From: Psoroptes ovis
Taxonomy: Eukaryota > Arthropoda > Arachnida > Sarcoptiformes > Psoroptidae
Assembly: GCA_002943765.1 (NCBI GenBank)
Contig: PQWQ01000022.1
Location: 731,171-795,170 of the forward strand
Direction of reading: 5' to 3'
DNA length: 64,000 nt
The notes under the pieces were generated by a model that did no database searches, was not told the origin of the DNA, and saw only the letters and a program-made list of their open reading frames with translations. A program made the position numbers and the translations under genes. Below are positions 23,401-35,760 of this stretch, piece by piece; the stretch's first letter is position 1; every line of letters begins with the position of its first letter.

Positions 23401-26400
23401 GATAATGACTACGGTGATGGTTGCGACTATGGCTGTGGCTGTGACTGTGGCGATGATTAATACAACATAAAGCTTGCTGATCATGTTTATTCTTCAGTTG
23501 TTCAGGTTGTTGTTTACGATACAGCTGACGATCATTATCATCGAAGATTTCACCATCTTCAATGATTTCACCATTATCAATGGCAGATGGTGTAGATGGT
23601 GGTGGGGACGGTCGCGGTGGCAACCGGGGCGGTCTCAATAATTGTGACTTCTGCCGTGGTGGCTTTGAACGATGTTTACTCAGTGGCTTTTGCCGCAGCT
23701 GCGGTGGCTGACGACGATGTTTAATTGATTTATGAATATGATGATGATTATCATCATCATTATCATTGTCAATGATGGTAATGAATTCATTATCATTGAA
23801 TGTGTTTGTTTTAATTAAATTATTCATATTTGAATTAATCAAATTCATTAAATTCATATTTCGTTTTCTTCGCCGCTTATGATTCAATTGAATCGATGGC
23901 TGATGGTGGTGGTGACGGTGGTTGTTGTAATGCAGTGGCTGTGGATACTGTGGCTGCTGATGCTGATGATGCTGTCGACGATCATTGAAAATATTCAATG
24001 AATTCAATGCAATCATCGTTGTATTTACATTCATTGAATTATTAATTTGTCGTTGATGCTGAGGCTGGTGATTCGTTGTCGTCATCGAGTTTGTCGTCGT
24101 AGCCGTTGAAGCCTTTGAAGCACTGGCTGTTGCGCTTGTTTCTGCTACTGCTGCTGCTGCTGATGCTGATGCCGTTCGCTTGATGGCTAATTCAACATTG
24201 GCTAATCCATCAAGGATTTGATGTTCGTGACTCGACCATTGTAGCGCTGACGGCAATGGTGGTACTGGTGGTGGTGATAATTGACTAGTGGTATTTACTG
24301 ATGATGATGATGTTGATGGTAGCAATGAGCTTGTTGTATTTGATGCTTCAATCATCATGATTATTGAATTATTTGTCATTAATATGAAATATGTGTAAAT
24401 AATATAAATAATATAAATACAATTAATCGATACATTCGATCGATTATTATTATTATTAATTGTCAATGTATTAATATTAATTATCGATGATTTTCGATGT
24501 AATTCAATGAATTTCAATAATGATTTAAATACTTTGAATGTTTTAAGCGTGAATTCGATTGGTTTGAATGTAGATTTGAATGCTTTCAATGCAGATTTTA
24601 AAGCTTTAAATGAACATTTCACTGTTTTGAACGTAAATTCAAATGCTTTGAACGTGAATTTGGCTGATTTGAACTTAAATTTGAATGATTTCAATGCTTC
24701 AAGCAATGATTCAAATGATGATTTAAACACATTGAATATAAACAACAACAATAACAATAACAACACTTGTCTTTTGATTAATGTCGTAAATAATATTAAA
24801 ATTAATATTATTGATATTAATGATGCTAATAAACAATCAAAACAACAACAAAAACATTGATGATGACAATAATAACATTGAATATATGAATTAATTATTA
24901 ATGAATAAGTGATAATTAATGATATTATTATTAGTAATAAATAATGGTTATAACCTCTTCGTAGTAATGGTAAATACGGCTGATTTGAATGTTTTAAATA
25001 ATTCAAATTGATGACATTCAATGATTCAATGCTCGAGGTGGTAACTTGATTAGTTGTCCAATCAATCAATCGATGATTAGTGTGTAGACGTCGTTGAGCT
25101 AGATATGATAATGCGAATGGTGATATTGGTGGTGATGGAGTTTGACGCTGTAATTCAATGCCGTTCGCCTTTGATGATAACGATGTGGTTGCGGATGGTG
25201 GTATTGGTAATGATAATGTGAATGATGATAATGAATTCAACGATGATGATAATGATGGACGTATACGTTGTTGATTAACTGCGATTTCAATTGCGATCAA
25301 TGTTTGTTGATTTGAATTTTGCCGACATTTTTCAATCAATCGTTTGCGATCGAATCGCAAACGATTGATTTCGTTTGAATTATTATCAATGGAAGTGAAC
25401 GTCAACAATGATAATCGTTGATGAGTTCTTTGATGCGTCTGCCGCTGCTGAAGCTTGTTATGGCTGAGCTGATGCTGCTGCTGATTATTAGCGGATGGTT
25501 GATGATAATCAACGGATTGTTGCTGTTGTTGATGATGATGATGATCGATCACGAACAAAATAAACAAACACTGATAATTATCATTGAATGAATAATCACA
25601 ATTAATTGAATCACTAATCAGTATCAATGATGATGATAATAATGGTGAAGACAATGTCTGCAGTCGATGATCATTTAGAGGTGTTTGGCCATTGAATAGT
25701 ATTTGGCCGTGATCTTTGGCTATTTTCGGCGATTGGATCGTTGAATTGCGTTTGAATTTGAAAAATTCAATTGAATTTGTTGAATTAATTAATTTAAAAT
25801 TAATTAAAATTAATTGAAAATTTTTACATTTTCTATGAATGAAATTGATTATCATTATCATATAAATAATGATAATGATCATCAATGATAATGATAATTG
25901 TATTTGGCCATCATTGATTTGATTGATTTGTTGATGATAATTATCATCGGGATTAATCAACCCTTTCAGCTGATTATGACGATAATGATCAATGATTATT
26001 TGGCAGTCATTGGTAATGTTCAAAGGTTGTAACCTTAGCCTTTGATGATCGATGAAATCAATGATAAAGTATTGGCCACATTTGAACAATTTAAAATTCA
26101 AATAATCATTCAATAATGGTGCATTGTAGACGCATAAATCATTATGATCAAAATCATTGAACAAATGTTGATTGAAATTATTTGAATAAATTTTCAAATA
26201 AAATTCATGCTTTAGCCATAGTAGCTGTAGCCGTAATGGTCGATAATCGCAATATATTACTATGGCCAATGATATATTACATTGATCATGATCATCATCA
26301 TAATGGTGATATATTGGAAATGATTTAAACAATTCATGATGAATCTGATCATGATCATCAATGATAGGATCATTGTGATGATCATCACTACTACTGTGGA

Positions 26401-27016
26401 TGATGATCAATAGTTCAATAGTTTTATATGATCGACAATGTTGTTGTTGTGGTCGTAGTCTTTGTTGTTGTGATTGTGGCTGTGGCTGTTGTTGAACTGT
26501 CTGTGTCGCCGTCGACGATATCAATGATGGTAACGATGCAGCAGAAGCAATACGGCTACAGCGACCATGCTCATATATAGCACAGCGATGAACATGACCA
26601 GTATTGGATTCGGCGCCATGGCGCCTGTCAGCAGCGTTGGCGCCTTTGCCACCACCACCACTGTGGATGGCTCCGGCGCCCAACTTTGTTTTTTGCTTCT
26701 CCATCTTTGATTCTTCTGTTGGAGTCGGTTGTCGATGATGATCACCGTGGTAGACGTTGATGAATGTGGCTGGTGACTGTGGTGGTGAATTATGGTTTAT
26801 TAAACGCCAACTACCACCACTGCTATCAGCGCCACCACTACAACCACCATCAGAATCACTGATATAATCACGAATAATGCTACTACTTGTGTCGAAATAG
26901 TTTAGATAATAATAAGTAATAACTTTTTCGGAAAAAATTTGTTCCATTTTTTCAAACTTTCCCGGAAAGTTTCTATGATCGATTTTTTCCCGAAATATTT
27001 CTCTCTTTAGATCCAA
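20493..27016 (-). CDS. Octopamine receptor beta-type, exon 1 (long N-terminal region and TM1)
   Basis: The 3' end encodes TM1 (LGTIIFSAIFGNLLVIIAVF, with the GN motif), preceded by the glycosylation sequon NDT, and ends at donor TTTAG/GTAAGG. The same frame is open for about 2170 codons back to an ATG at 27016. The first 30 codons lie in a GGAAATTTCC motif cluster (26930-27016), so the true start is probably further in. A receptor of ordinary length would start at the ATG at 20794, about 100 codons before the splice. The long part is low-complexity (D, N, H, Q, S, T and Ala/Gly runs) with hydrophobic patches and an internal 21-bp repeat. Such a long open frame in AT-rich DNA is not chance: the other frames are full of stops, and no MITE has landed here. 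Either the protein has a giant N-terminus, or the exon also encodes something else read in this frame. TM1 and the donor are firm; the N-terminus is not. Confidence 0.7.
24540..24728. repeat. 21-bp degenerate tandem repeat, nine units
   Basis: Units at 24540, 24561, 24582, 24603, 24624, 24645, 24666, 24687 and 24708 follow the pattern G(C/A)TTTGAA(T/C)GT(A/G)AATTTNAAT. In the receptor frame they read as a seven-residue repeat (for example KAFEFTF, KTVKCSF, KALKSAL, KAFKSTF). The period is a multiple of three, so the open frame is kept. Confidence 0.85.
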
Positions 27017-29349
27017 GAGGGTTCTACGAGGGTAATAGTCGTCTTATCATGCGCGTGAGGGCAGAAAAGGCAGATATTTTAGAAGTATGGCCACCGCAGC
27101 CGCAACGACTACCAGAAACCTTGAATTTTTCAAAAATTTCAAAAAAAAAAACAATGATTATATATGACAGTGAATATACGGATGAATACGATATATATGA
27201 ATGGACCACACACACACACCATTAAACACAGAATCTGCAGAATTCAATAGATATGTGTGTGCGTGCTTTCGATTCACCCCGAAAAAATATTTTGAGTGTA
27301 GTGAATCTAGTTGAATGAATAGCTTTGAAAACAATTCTGATTTGTGTTTTGTCAAAGTGAATTGTTTTAAGAAGAAGAACCCGAAGAAGAAGATTTCGGT
27401 GATTTATGGCCACATCGAAATAGTCGTTAGATCAGAAGGATTCTGTGGATTCTCTGTACATGTTCAGTATGTCTGAATCAATCACAGACACCCAGCTATT
27501 GCCATGGACCAACAAGAACAGTACCACCAAGAGTAGTTACACCGAGAGCAGTTACACCACGAATAGTTACACCACGAATAGTACCACCTACACTACCAAT
27601 AGTACCACCACTACTACCACCAATCGATTGATAATATTTCGATAATAACAATGTTATTTGGTTCATTTTTTTGAGATTCAAAGATTCAATGGGATTCAAT
27701 GGGATTCATTCGGGATTCTCATTTAGGCTCATTTGAAATTCGTTTAAAATTCGAATAATTCCAAAGATTCATTTGTTTAAATTCGTAGAATAATTCATTT
27801 GAAATGTACTAGGGTAGAATATCTGCAGAATATATTCATGTATCAATGGAAATCGAATGGCGGTTCGATTGAATGAATGACATTCAATCGAAATGGAAAA
27901 ATCGGTTGAACATTGAACATTGAATATTGCGTTCAATTCACCAATAATATTGAATACACATTGAATTATTATTATTATTATTTTTGTTTGCCGAAATATT
28001 TTTCATGTTTTTGCCGACATATCTTTATGTGTTTTGGTTTTAGTTTGGTTTCGTAGATATTTTAGTTTCGCCGATATTTCAGTATTAATAATTCGTAGAT
28101 ATCATTATATTCGAGAGAGACAGAGAGTTGAAACCATCTATAGTCTCACTGATGATGATAATAATACATTGAACAATTGTGAATTGAAGGATCGATGAAC
28201 CAAATGAAGAATTGAACCAAATGATGAAGAAGAATATTCTGTAATTTGTTTTTGCTTTGTTTTCGTTGTGTTGAACATGTATTCCCCCTAGAAAATACAA
28301 TAGTACCAAGAATTTTCTAGGGTCTATATTTCATATTTTCATTATTCCATGTTATTTCTCATATTTATTTCAATTAATATTGATTCATCGGAATTCTTCT
28401 TCGATTGAATTCGACCATTAATATCAGTGATATCATTGATTATATGAGACTATAGTATTGATTCTATTAGGATTCATTTGCCATCAATTCGACCATTGAT
28501 GCCCAACTACTGACCATTGTATTCATTCATTCATTCATTCATTAATATTTTAGATATTGATATATTATTATTATTATAATGGAAATTAAATTTAAGGTTG
28601 ATTACATTTCATTTCATTGATTCATTATTATTATTGTAATTCCATTATTATTAATAATAATGAGAAATATTCAATCAAAATTTTTTTTTTTCAATGGTTA
28701 TAGCCCTTTTTGAATCGAAATTATTGGGTGGTTCTTTGGTGGTTCTTGGTGGTTCGGGGCGGTGGTGGTGGTCAACAGTGATTTTGGTGTGCAGCGTATT
28801 AACTGGGCTTTCGTTGATGCTTAATGATGATGCTTGTTTATACGATGCTCGATCGGTGATATATGGATTTGAATTAATGATGCACAACGAAAAATCTCAG
28901 TTCAATCTATCCATCTATATACGTTCGTTGTTGATTATTAATTGATTCGTTGTCCAAAACGTCTTAAGTCACTGTGATTATTTCGAGTGATGGAAATTGT
29001 TTCTGGAAAGATTTCTCGTTTTTTTTCCAGAAAAATTTCTCCTTAATCCACCTATTTGTTCAGGATTATCTGCTGCTGTGCTGTTATTTTTGTTGGGAGG
29101 ATTTAAAGAGATCAAAGATAAGAACAATTAATTTTGTTAATGTTTTTTGATAATTTCAAGTGCAGCAGACATATTAAGTAATGGTCCTTCGGATGGGAAA
29201 TTTCTTGGAAATTTTTTGAGAAATTTTCTCAAAAAATCTCTGAAACATTTCTCAAAAAAAATTTCGTAAATTTTCCTGAGAATTTCCCAAAGATTTTTCG
29301 CAGAAGAATTTACAAAATTTTCGCCCATTTTCTCTCGACTCTCTTTGCA
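27017..29349. other. Region upstream of the receptor gene
   Basis: About 2.3 kb free of MITEs. It contains a small GC-rich patch at 27045-27120, a minisatellite at 27518-27630, simple TTA and ATTC runs, and a G-rich block near 28725-28770. The receptor promoter should lie in or near here, but I see no convincing TATA box or initiator. Confidence 0.4.
27518..27630. repeat. ACC-rich minisatellite
   Basis: Repeats of AGTTACACCACGAAT and AGTACCACC-like units with 9-15-bp period, reading as a Thr/Ser/Asn/Tyr-rich peptide on the plus strand. No gene inferred. Confidence 0.8.
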
Positions 29350-29432
29350 TTAGGTTGTCCGGAAAGTTCTGGCCAATTTTCATGAACAACTCTCTTGTTG
29401 ATTAAGCCGAATGAACTTTTCGGACAACCAAA
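29350..29432 (+). mobile_element. Mariner-type MITE, type III
   Basis: TGGCCAATTTTCATGAAC arm, then GATTAAGCCGAATGAAC; right end CAACCAAA followed by TA. First copy after the 10-kb gap. Confidence 0.88.
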
Positions 29433-29576
29433 TATATTTATTCGAGAAGAATGATGAAAAAAAATAAGAAAATTTCAAAACCATTTTTCTTCATTAATCT
29501 TTGAAGTGGTGTGTTGGTGTGTGTGTGTATGTAAGAATTTTGAAAAGAAAAAATTTGAAAAATTTTTTTTCTTCAC

Positions 29577-29736
29577 TGATCAAAACTGCTAAGAATAAAT
29601 ATTTGTTTTCATTTGAAAACTGCTCAAATAATCAAACACACATAGTAAATAGAGCAAAACAGCAGCGCTGTGGCGCCGATGAGCATTTTCATAGAAAAAA
29701 ATATGCAGCGCCATCGCGCTGCTTAGCAGTTTGATC
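29577..29736. mobile_element. Unclassified 160-bp inverted-repeat element
   Basis: Ends TGATCAAAACTGCTAAG and CTTAGCAGTTTGATCA form a 16-17-bp terminal inverted repeat unrelated to the mariner or hAT ends. The interior carries two GC-rich blocks in AT-rich surroundings, AGCAGCGCTGTGGCGCC and GCAGCGCCATCGCGCTGC, the second itself a hairpin. No target duplication is obvious. Confidence 0.5.
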
Positions 29737-29970
29737 ATAGAGATATGAAATTTTTTTAATTTCTTAAAAAAATCTTTAAGAAAAAATCTAAAGAAATTCA
29801 AAGAAACACAAAAACGGCGACCACACCAAATCTTCTTACATTACACAGCTACAGCAATCCTTTGCATTCATTCATCCATTTACTCCCACGCTTTTCCCCA
29901 AAAAAAAATTCGGGAAATTTTTCGGGAAATTAAATTTTTTTTGTTTGATTTTCTTTGGGTAAATATCCGC

Positions 29971-30066
29971 TCCCTCTTCCTCCCTCGCTTCCTCTCTCCC
30001 TCTCCTTCTCCTCCCTCTCCTCTTCGTCTGTCTCTCTCCCTCGCTCCCTGTGTCTGTCTCTCACTG
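29971..30066. repeat. Homopyrimidine tract
   Basis: Almost 100 bp of C/T (CTCCCTCTTCC-like) with a few G. Capable in principle of triplex (H-DNA) formation. Confidence 0.85.
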
Positions 30067-30254
30067 TCAATCTACTCGGAGGCCCTAGCCCTCAGACCAA
30101 AGACCCAAGACCAAAATAAGGCCCGGAATCTCGCATATTTCGACTCGAGTCAAAATCGATTGAATCATTGAATATATGAATGAATGAATGAATGTGAATG
30201 AATAATCAATCAAAATATGATTAATCGATCAATCATTTTTGATCAAAATAAATA

Positions 30255-30335
30255 TTAGGTTGTCCGAAAAGTTCTTGCAGATTTTTCAATTATTTTCTAC
30301 CGATATAACCGGCAAAAACTTTCCGGACAACCTAA
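30255..30335. mobile_element. Mariner-type MITE, type II
   Basis: Left arm with GCAGATTTTTC, core CTACCGATATAACCGGC, right CTTTCCGGACAACCTAA, TA flanks. Confidence 0.88.
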
Positions 30336-30567
30336 TAAATAAATACACAAATATTCTCGATCAATCAAATCGAATCAAAATCAATCGATTTCAAATGGTT
30401 AAGACTTTTTAAGAAATCTTTCGGAAATTCTCAAAGATTTTGTATTGAAAAATATCCGTAAAAAATTATTGAGGAAATTCTTTCGATTCACCCAACACTG
30501 CTGATCTGATCCACACTACAAAGGTCTTTAATAAATTATCATTTTTCAAATCTGGGATCTTTACATA

Positions 30568-30649
30568 TTAGGTTGTCCGGAAAGTTCTGACCGATTTTCA
30601 TGAGCAACTCTTGATTGATTAAGCCGAATGAACTTTTCGGACAGCCTAA
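30568..30649 (+). mobile_element. Mariner-type MITE, type III
   Basis: GACCGATTTTCATGAGCAAC arm then GATTAAGCCGAATGAAC; right end CAGCCTAA. Confidence 0.88.
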
Positions 30650-30842
30650 TAGAATTGAATGAATTTGTCTTATTTTAGACCCAAAAAGACGAGAAATCAT
30701 GGATCATGAATCATAAATCGATTTTGAATTGTGGAAAATCGGCGAAATAGAAACGTATCGGAGAACCGATTTGTATCAAATGACTTACGAGAAAAAGTAT
30801 CAAATTTGAATGATTGAATAAATCAAATAAAGAATGAAAATA

Positions 30843-30937
30843 TTGAGGTTGTCCGAAAAGTTTTTGCGGATTTTTAACAAAGCTTTCCATTGAGTTAACA
30901 AAGATTTAAAAGCGACACGACTTTTCGGACAACGCAA
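30843..30937. mobile_element. Mariner-type MITE, longer variant
   Basis: About 95 bp. Shares with 12473 the interior ending AAAGCGACA followed by CTTTTCGGACAA. Confidence 0.72.
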
Positions 30938-31055
30938 ATTTTTCATTCATTCAAAAATAAATAAACAAAATGACATCGAATGAATGATATCATTCATTGA
31001 TGATTGTACATGTGTATGAAATGAATGAATGAATGAATGATCATAGACATAAAAA

Positions 31056-31135
31056 TTAGGTTGTCCCGAAAGTTCTTGCTGTTTTCGAATGAAAAAAAAA
31101 ATTTAAAAAACGGCAAGAACTTATCGGACAACCTA
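31056..31135. mobile_element. Mariner-type MITE, type I
   Basis: Left CCCGAAAGTTCTTGCTG, right CGGCAAGAACTTATCGG. Confidence 0.88.
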
Positions 31136-31320
31136 ATAGAAATCACAAATCTTATTGATTTGTTTGTTGTGTTGTTTTGTCGAATCAAATTTCAAATAAT
31201 TCATATTTGATCGATTCATTCATTCGGCATTTCGCTGTTGGTTTGTTTGTTTGTTTGTGAGGGTGAAAATTTGGAAAAAAAATTTTCGACCGGCATAACA
31301 ATCAGAGGATTTTTCAAAAA

Positions 31321-31452
31321 TCAACAGCAAAGCTGTCGGCTTTCATATCATATTAGTTGAGAACGCCCGAGTCAGACTCGGGATGAGCCGTTTGCAAGCA
31401 GAAAATTACAACGCACTTATCACGTCGCCAACCGCTAGGTGACAAGCCGGGC
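31321..31452. repeat. Hairpin-bearing dispersed repeat, copy A
   Basis: GC-rich for this window. Contains ACAGCAAAGCTGT hairpin, then a 7-bp stem CCCGAGT/ACTCGGG (31366-31382), TTGCAAGC, AAAATTA and an ACCG(C/T)TA...ACAAGCCGG end. It aligns with the copy at 45443 over these landmarks, and its core with the copies at 48541 and 57709. Family unknown. Confidence 0.5.
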
Positions 31453-31493
31453 TATTTTTGAATTTTTATTTGTTTTTGATTTATTTAGGTTGT

Positions 31494-31579
31494 CCGAAAA
31501 ATTCATTCCGCTTAATCTCAATAGAGAGTTGCAAGTATGAAAATCATGAAAATCCGCCAGTACTTTCCGGACAGCCTAA
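31494..31579 (-). mobile_element. Mariner-type MITE, type III
   Basis: ATTCCGCTTAATCTCAATAG arm first, then AAAATCCGCCAGTACTTTCC; right end CAGCCTAA. Confidence 0.82.
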
Positions 31580-32090
31580 TGTTTTTTTTTACAATAAAAA
31601 AATATGCAGCAAAAAAATTTACGGGAAATTTTCCCAGATTAAAATTTTATTTGTTTTTTATTATTGCGAAAATCGTAAAAAATTCTCATCTCATCAAGCC
31701 ACAAGAGAGCAATCAATATATGCCAAAATCGATACATTTGTATCAAGGTCGAGTGCAAGGTGATTCAATTTTTCGATGATTAAAAAAATTGGAAAAATTG
31801 AAAAAAAAAATTAATTCAATGAATTCATAAATGGTGGATTTCATTAAATCTCATCAAAGAAAATCGTCCTTGATTTGTTTTTTTTCTGCTGATTTTCAAT
31901 CATCTCGTTCTCTCTCTCTCTCTCTCGGCTGTGTATGTTTGAGGCAATTTCAGTTTGACAGGTATGTTTGATGTGTGACGTTTGTTTGTTTGTAACCTGT
32001 CAAAAAAAAAAAAAAAAAAAAAAATGATTTCGAATCATTTTTTCGTGTTTTCAATTTTGACAATTTTTTTTTTGCAAGCGATTAATAATA

Positions 32091-32171
32091 TTAGGCTGTC
32101 CGAAAAGTTTTGCCGATTATATCGGTGGAAAAATAATTGAAAAATCGGCCAGAACTTTTCGGACAACCTAA
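32091..32171. mobile_element. Mariner-type MITE, type II
   Basis: TTAGGCTGTCCG left end, GATTATATCGGTGG core, AAAATCGGCCAGAAC right arm (type III-like), so possibly recombinant. Confidence 0.86.
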
Positions 32172-32918
32172 ATAAATTAACGAATTAATATGTTTGATTG
32201 CGTGCAAATTGTGTGTTGATTGTAAACAACAACAACAACAACAGATTAATGTTTTTTTTTTCTCAGGGAAGAAATTCTTGAGAATTTTTTCTTAAGATTT
32301 TTGAAATTTTTTTTTTCTGGGAAATTTTCCGAAAATTTTTTTGAGATTTTTAGAAAAAATTTAAGTAAGAAATTGCCGGAAAGTTTCCCAAAAAATTTCT
32401 CGAGAAATTTTTTGAAAATAATCTGAGAAATTTCCCAGAAAGTCTCGGAAACTTTATGGGAATTTTTTTCAGGAAAAAATTTTTCCCAAAAAATTTCAAG
32501 TTTCTGGGAAATTTTATTTTTCATGGAAAAATTTCCTCGGGTCAAAAATCAAAAGTATCACTAATGAGATCTCATTACATATACATATGAATCAGTGAAT
32601 CAATCAAAGTTTGTTAGTGCATTTGTTTATATAAACAATTATAATCATTCACAAATATCGTTATTCATTAGTAACATCATCATTTGATCTTCAACAATTT
32701 AATCAATTGTTGTTTATGTTTACATTTAAACGAAAAATTGCTTTGCTTTGAAAACAAATAAACAAACACATTCATAAATACCATGTCAATGTCATCATCA
32801 GTAGTGTATCATTATTACTAATTCACAAATACCATATACAATTACTATATATGTGTATCACCCCTTTCACATATGTCATGTTCAATTGGTAGCAATAGCA
32901 TTTGTAGATATGTATATA

Positions 32919-33002
32919 TTTAGGTTGTTCGAAAAGTTTTGGCCAATTTTCAGAAACAATTTTCGATTGATTAAGCCGAATGAACTTTTCGGACAACCTA
33001 AA
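32919..33002 (+). mobile_element. Mariner-type MITE, type III
   Basis: Left GGTTGTTCGAAAAGTTTTGG, then GATTAAGCCGAATGAAC; TA flanks. Confidence 0.87.
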
Positions 33003-33742
33003 TAGAGATGATAGAGATGTGTGTAAACACATATAATTATTACTCTTTGTCTAAGCAGTGTAAGTGTTGTTTGTTGACATAAAATCTGGCAAACACAAAA
33101 CACACAGAAAAACAACCAACCAACAAAATAAAAACTTTTAATGAATCAAATGAAATCATTGTATCTATGAATGTGTATATATGTGTAACGATATATGTGA
33201 ATTTGTGTAAATATTTGTTTATGAAACAAACAAAAAAAAATCAAAAGTAAATCACAATTGATACATTTGTTTGTTTGGATACACCGAGAATGAATGAATG
33301 AATTGATACAAATTTTTCGGGATCATGTTACGTACTTTTTGGATTTTTTTTGTCGGGAAATTTTCTGGGAATTTTTTTTCTGGGAAATTTTTCTGGGAGT
33401 TTTTCTGGGAGTGTTTTTGGGAAATTTTTTTGAATGATTGGCTGACTCAGTGTGTTTGAATTACGGATGATATTTGTCTCGGTATCATCAATCAGGGTCA
33501 TCAATCCATGACTTTCTGGACAGCCTCGAGTAGTCAGAGGTCGACGCACGTATTGTGTGCTTTGGATTACTCTTTGGAATCTTTTTATCTGCTTCACCTA
33601 TCTCTGACTGGCAGATCGGCGGAATTCTTAGAAAAGGCGGAAAACAAATGAAAGATGCGAACTGCTTTCAACCATTTAAAAAAATCGACCGAAATTCATA
33701 TAAATAACTTTAAGCAAAAAAAAATATTTAATGGTTTTCATA

Positions 33743-33840
33743 TTGAAGGGCTTGTCCGAAAAGTCATGACGTTTTTAATCGCCAGAAAATTAATAGGAAT
33801 TAATGCAGAAAAAACGCCAGAATTTTTCGGACAACCCAAA
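33743..33840. mobile_element. Mariner-type MITE, 98-bp divergent
   Basis: GGCTTGTCCGAAAAGTCATG to CGCCAGAATTTTTCGGACAA; extra interior sequence compared with 80-bp types. Confidence 0.65.
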
Positions 33841-33983
33841 AAGATATTTAATTCATCATATTCATTATTATTGAATGATGTATATAAGAAACAAATCATT
33901 TAAAGAAAAAAAAAAATAACGAATAAAGAAGAAGAAATTCTTGGAAATAAAATTTAAGAAATGAGAAAAAAATCTTAAATTGA

Positions 33984-34066
33984 ATAGGTTGTCCCATAAA
34001 TTCTTGTCGTTTTTCGAATCGAAAAAAAAATCTAAAAAAACGGCAAAAACTTATGGGACAACCTAA
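33984..34066. mobile_element. Mariner-type MITE, type I
   Basis: Left CCCATAAATTCTTGTCG, loop rich in A, right CGGCAAAAACTTATGGG. Confidence 0.88.
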
Positions 34067-34788
34067 ATGAAAATTAATTCATTCAGTGAATTCGAATTCA
34101 TTTAAATTTAGAAACAAGAAATGTTTCTCGTTGAGAGTTTAAAAATATCATTCATTCAACACGGAGAATGAATGAATATCATTACACTGAATGTAAGAAA
34201 TTCTAAGAAATTTTCTAAGAAATTTTCAAAAAAACGATTTGTTCTTCCATTTTTATGGAGGGGGGGAGGAAAACAGCGAATGCTTTAAGAATATTCCGGG
34301 TGAACACAGTGTGTGTGTGTACACGAAAAAATACACATAGAAACATTGATTATTGAACATGGAAGAGTTACGTTCGATCACAAAAAAAAAATAAATAAGA
34401 ATTACAGGGTTATAACCCGTTTGAAATTGATGAAAAACTAACTATCATGTGATAAAAGTGATGAAATGTGAAATATCGATCTGTCTTAGATAAGAGAAAT
34501 TCCTGAGAAATTTTTCGAAAATCTAAGGAAAATTCCTCTGAAAGAATTTCTCGGGAAATTTCTTTGAAGAATTACCCGACAAATCCCGAGCAACGGTAAG
34601 AAATTCCAAGAGAAACTTTAAGAAACGCTTAGAAGAATTTAATACAGTTCGGATATGAGGATTCAGAGGATTTTTAATGATTGTTTTGTCTCTATTCCCT
34701 GCCACTATGCCTGCCCCTTTAGCCCTCAACGCCCACCCCCTCGCTCTCCACTTTTAATGGTTTATTTATTTTCATTTATTTCAATTTA

Positions 34789-34870
34789 TTAGGTTGTCCG
34801 GAAAGTTTTGGCCAATTTTCATTGAGCAACTCTAGATTGATTAAGCCGAAATAACTTTTCGGACAACCTA
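34789..34870 (+). mobile_element. Mariner-type MITE, type III
   Basis: GGAAAGTTTTGGCCAATTTTC arm shortened here by description; right part GATTAAGCCGAAATAAC; end CAACCTAT. Confidence 0.86.
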
Positions 34871-35046
34871 TGATTATTTATTTATTTATCATTTATTTTT
34901 ACAGTCAAAACAAACAAGCAAAACAAATGAATGAATGAATGAATTGCAATTGAATGCATTAATTGTGTGCATTTGGATAAAATGCATTTAAGTGTGTAAC
35001 AAACAAAAACAAAAAAAATGAATAAATGAGTGAAATGAATGAAATA

Positions 35047-35128
35047 TGAGGTTGTCCCATAAGTTTTTGCCATTTTTCGTATGAAAAAAAAATTTGAAAA
35101 AACGGCCAAAACTTATGGGACAACCTAA
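35047..35128. mobile_element. Mariner-type MITE, type I
   Basis: Left end TGAGGTTGTCCCATAAG, right CGGCCAAAACTTATGGG with intact CCTAATA. Confidence 0.88.
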
Positions 35129-35760
35129 TATTTTTTGTTACTAAAAATAATAAAAAATAAAAATACAGTCATAACTCGTTTACCTCTGCATGTTTTTCAA
35201 TGGTGAAATGATGAAAAAATAAATAAATTTAATGAGGCAGAATTTTTTCGTAGAAAAATCTATTTTAACCCTAACAATGATTTTAATGAGTTTTTGATCG
35301 TCAAAAAAAAAAAATTTGAATTTTTCCACTTTTCTACGGGGAAAAATGGTAAAAAAAAATTCATCTTGGAAAGCGAAGTATGACTGTACTTTTAGACTTG
35401 ATCATTACATTTTTACATTTTGAATCGATTTTTTCAAAGTTTCGGAAATTATTTGGGGGAAATAATTTTCGGGAATTATTTTTTTTGAGATTCCCGAAAG
35501 TTTTCTCGAATTTCATCGATTTTTTTCTTGTTTTCAGAATTTTCAAATATTTCAAAGGGTTCAGGTGAACCAAAGTGATATTTAGGTTCAAGTTACTTGA
35601 TCAAAGATGATCATTAAACAAGTTTAAGTTCGTCATCGAACATAATGATTACCCCTTTCGTTACTGCCACCACCACCTACGCTTGCACCTAATAAGACCC
35701 TTTGAAACCTTTTAAAATTTGAATTTTCATGAATCGCATTACACTTAATTGCACTAATTA

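Noticed and set aside
26521..26745. Minus-strand frame with a hydrophobic stretch that looks like a membrane segment
   Set aside because: It overlaps the long receptor frame in another register and is closed after 74 codons; treated as a shadow.
31360..31400. tRNA-like or hammerhead reading of the hairpin repeat
   Set aside because: No A/B boxes, CCA-side stem or CUGAUGA/GAAA core was found on either strand.
33505..33525. Single TTTCTGGACAGCCT resembling a MITE end
   Set aside because: No partner end within 150 bp.
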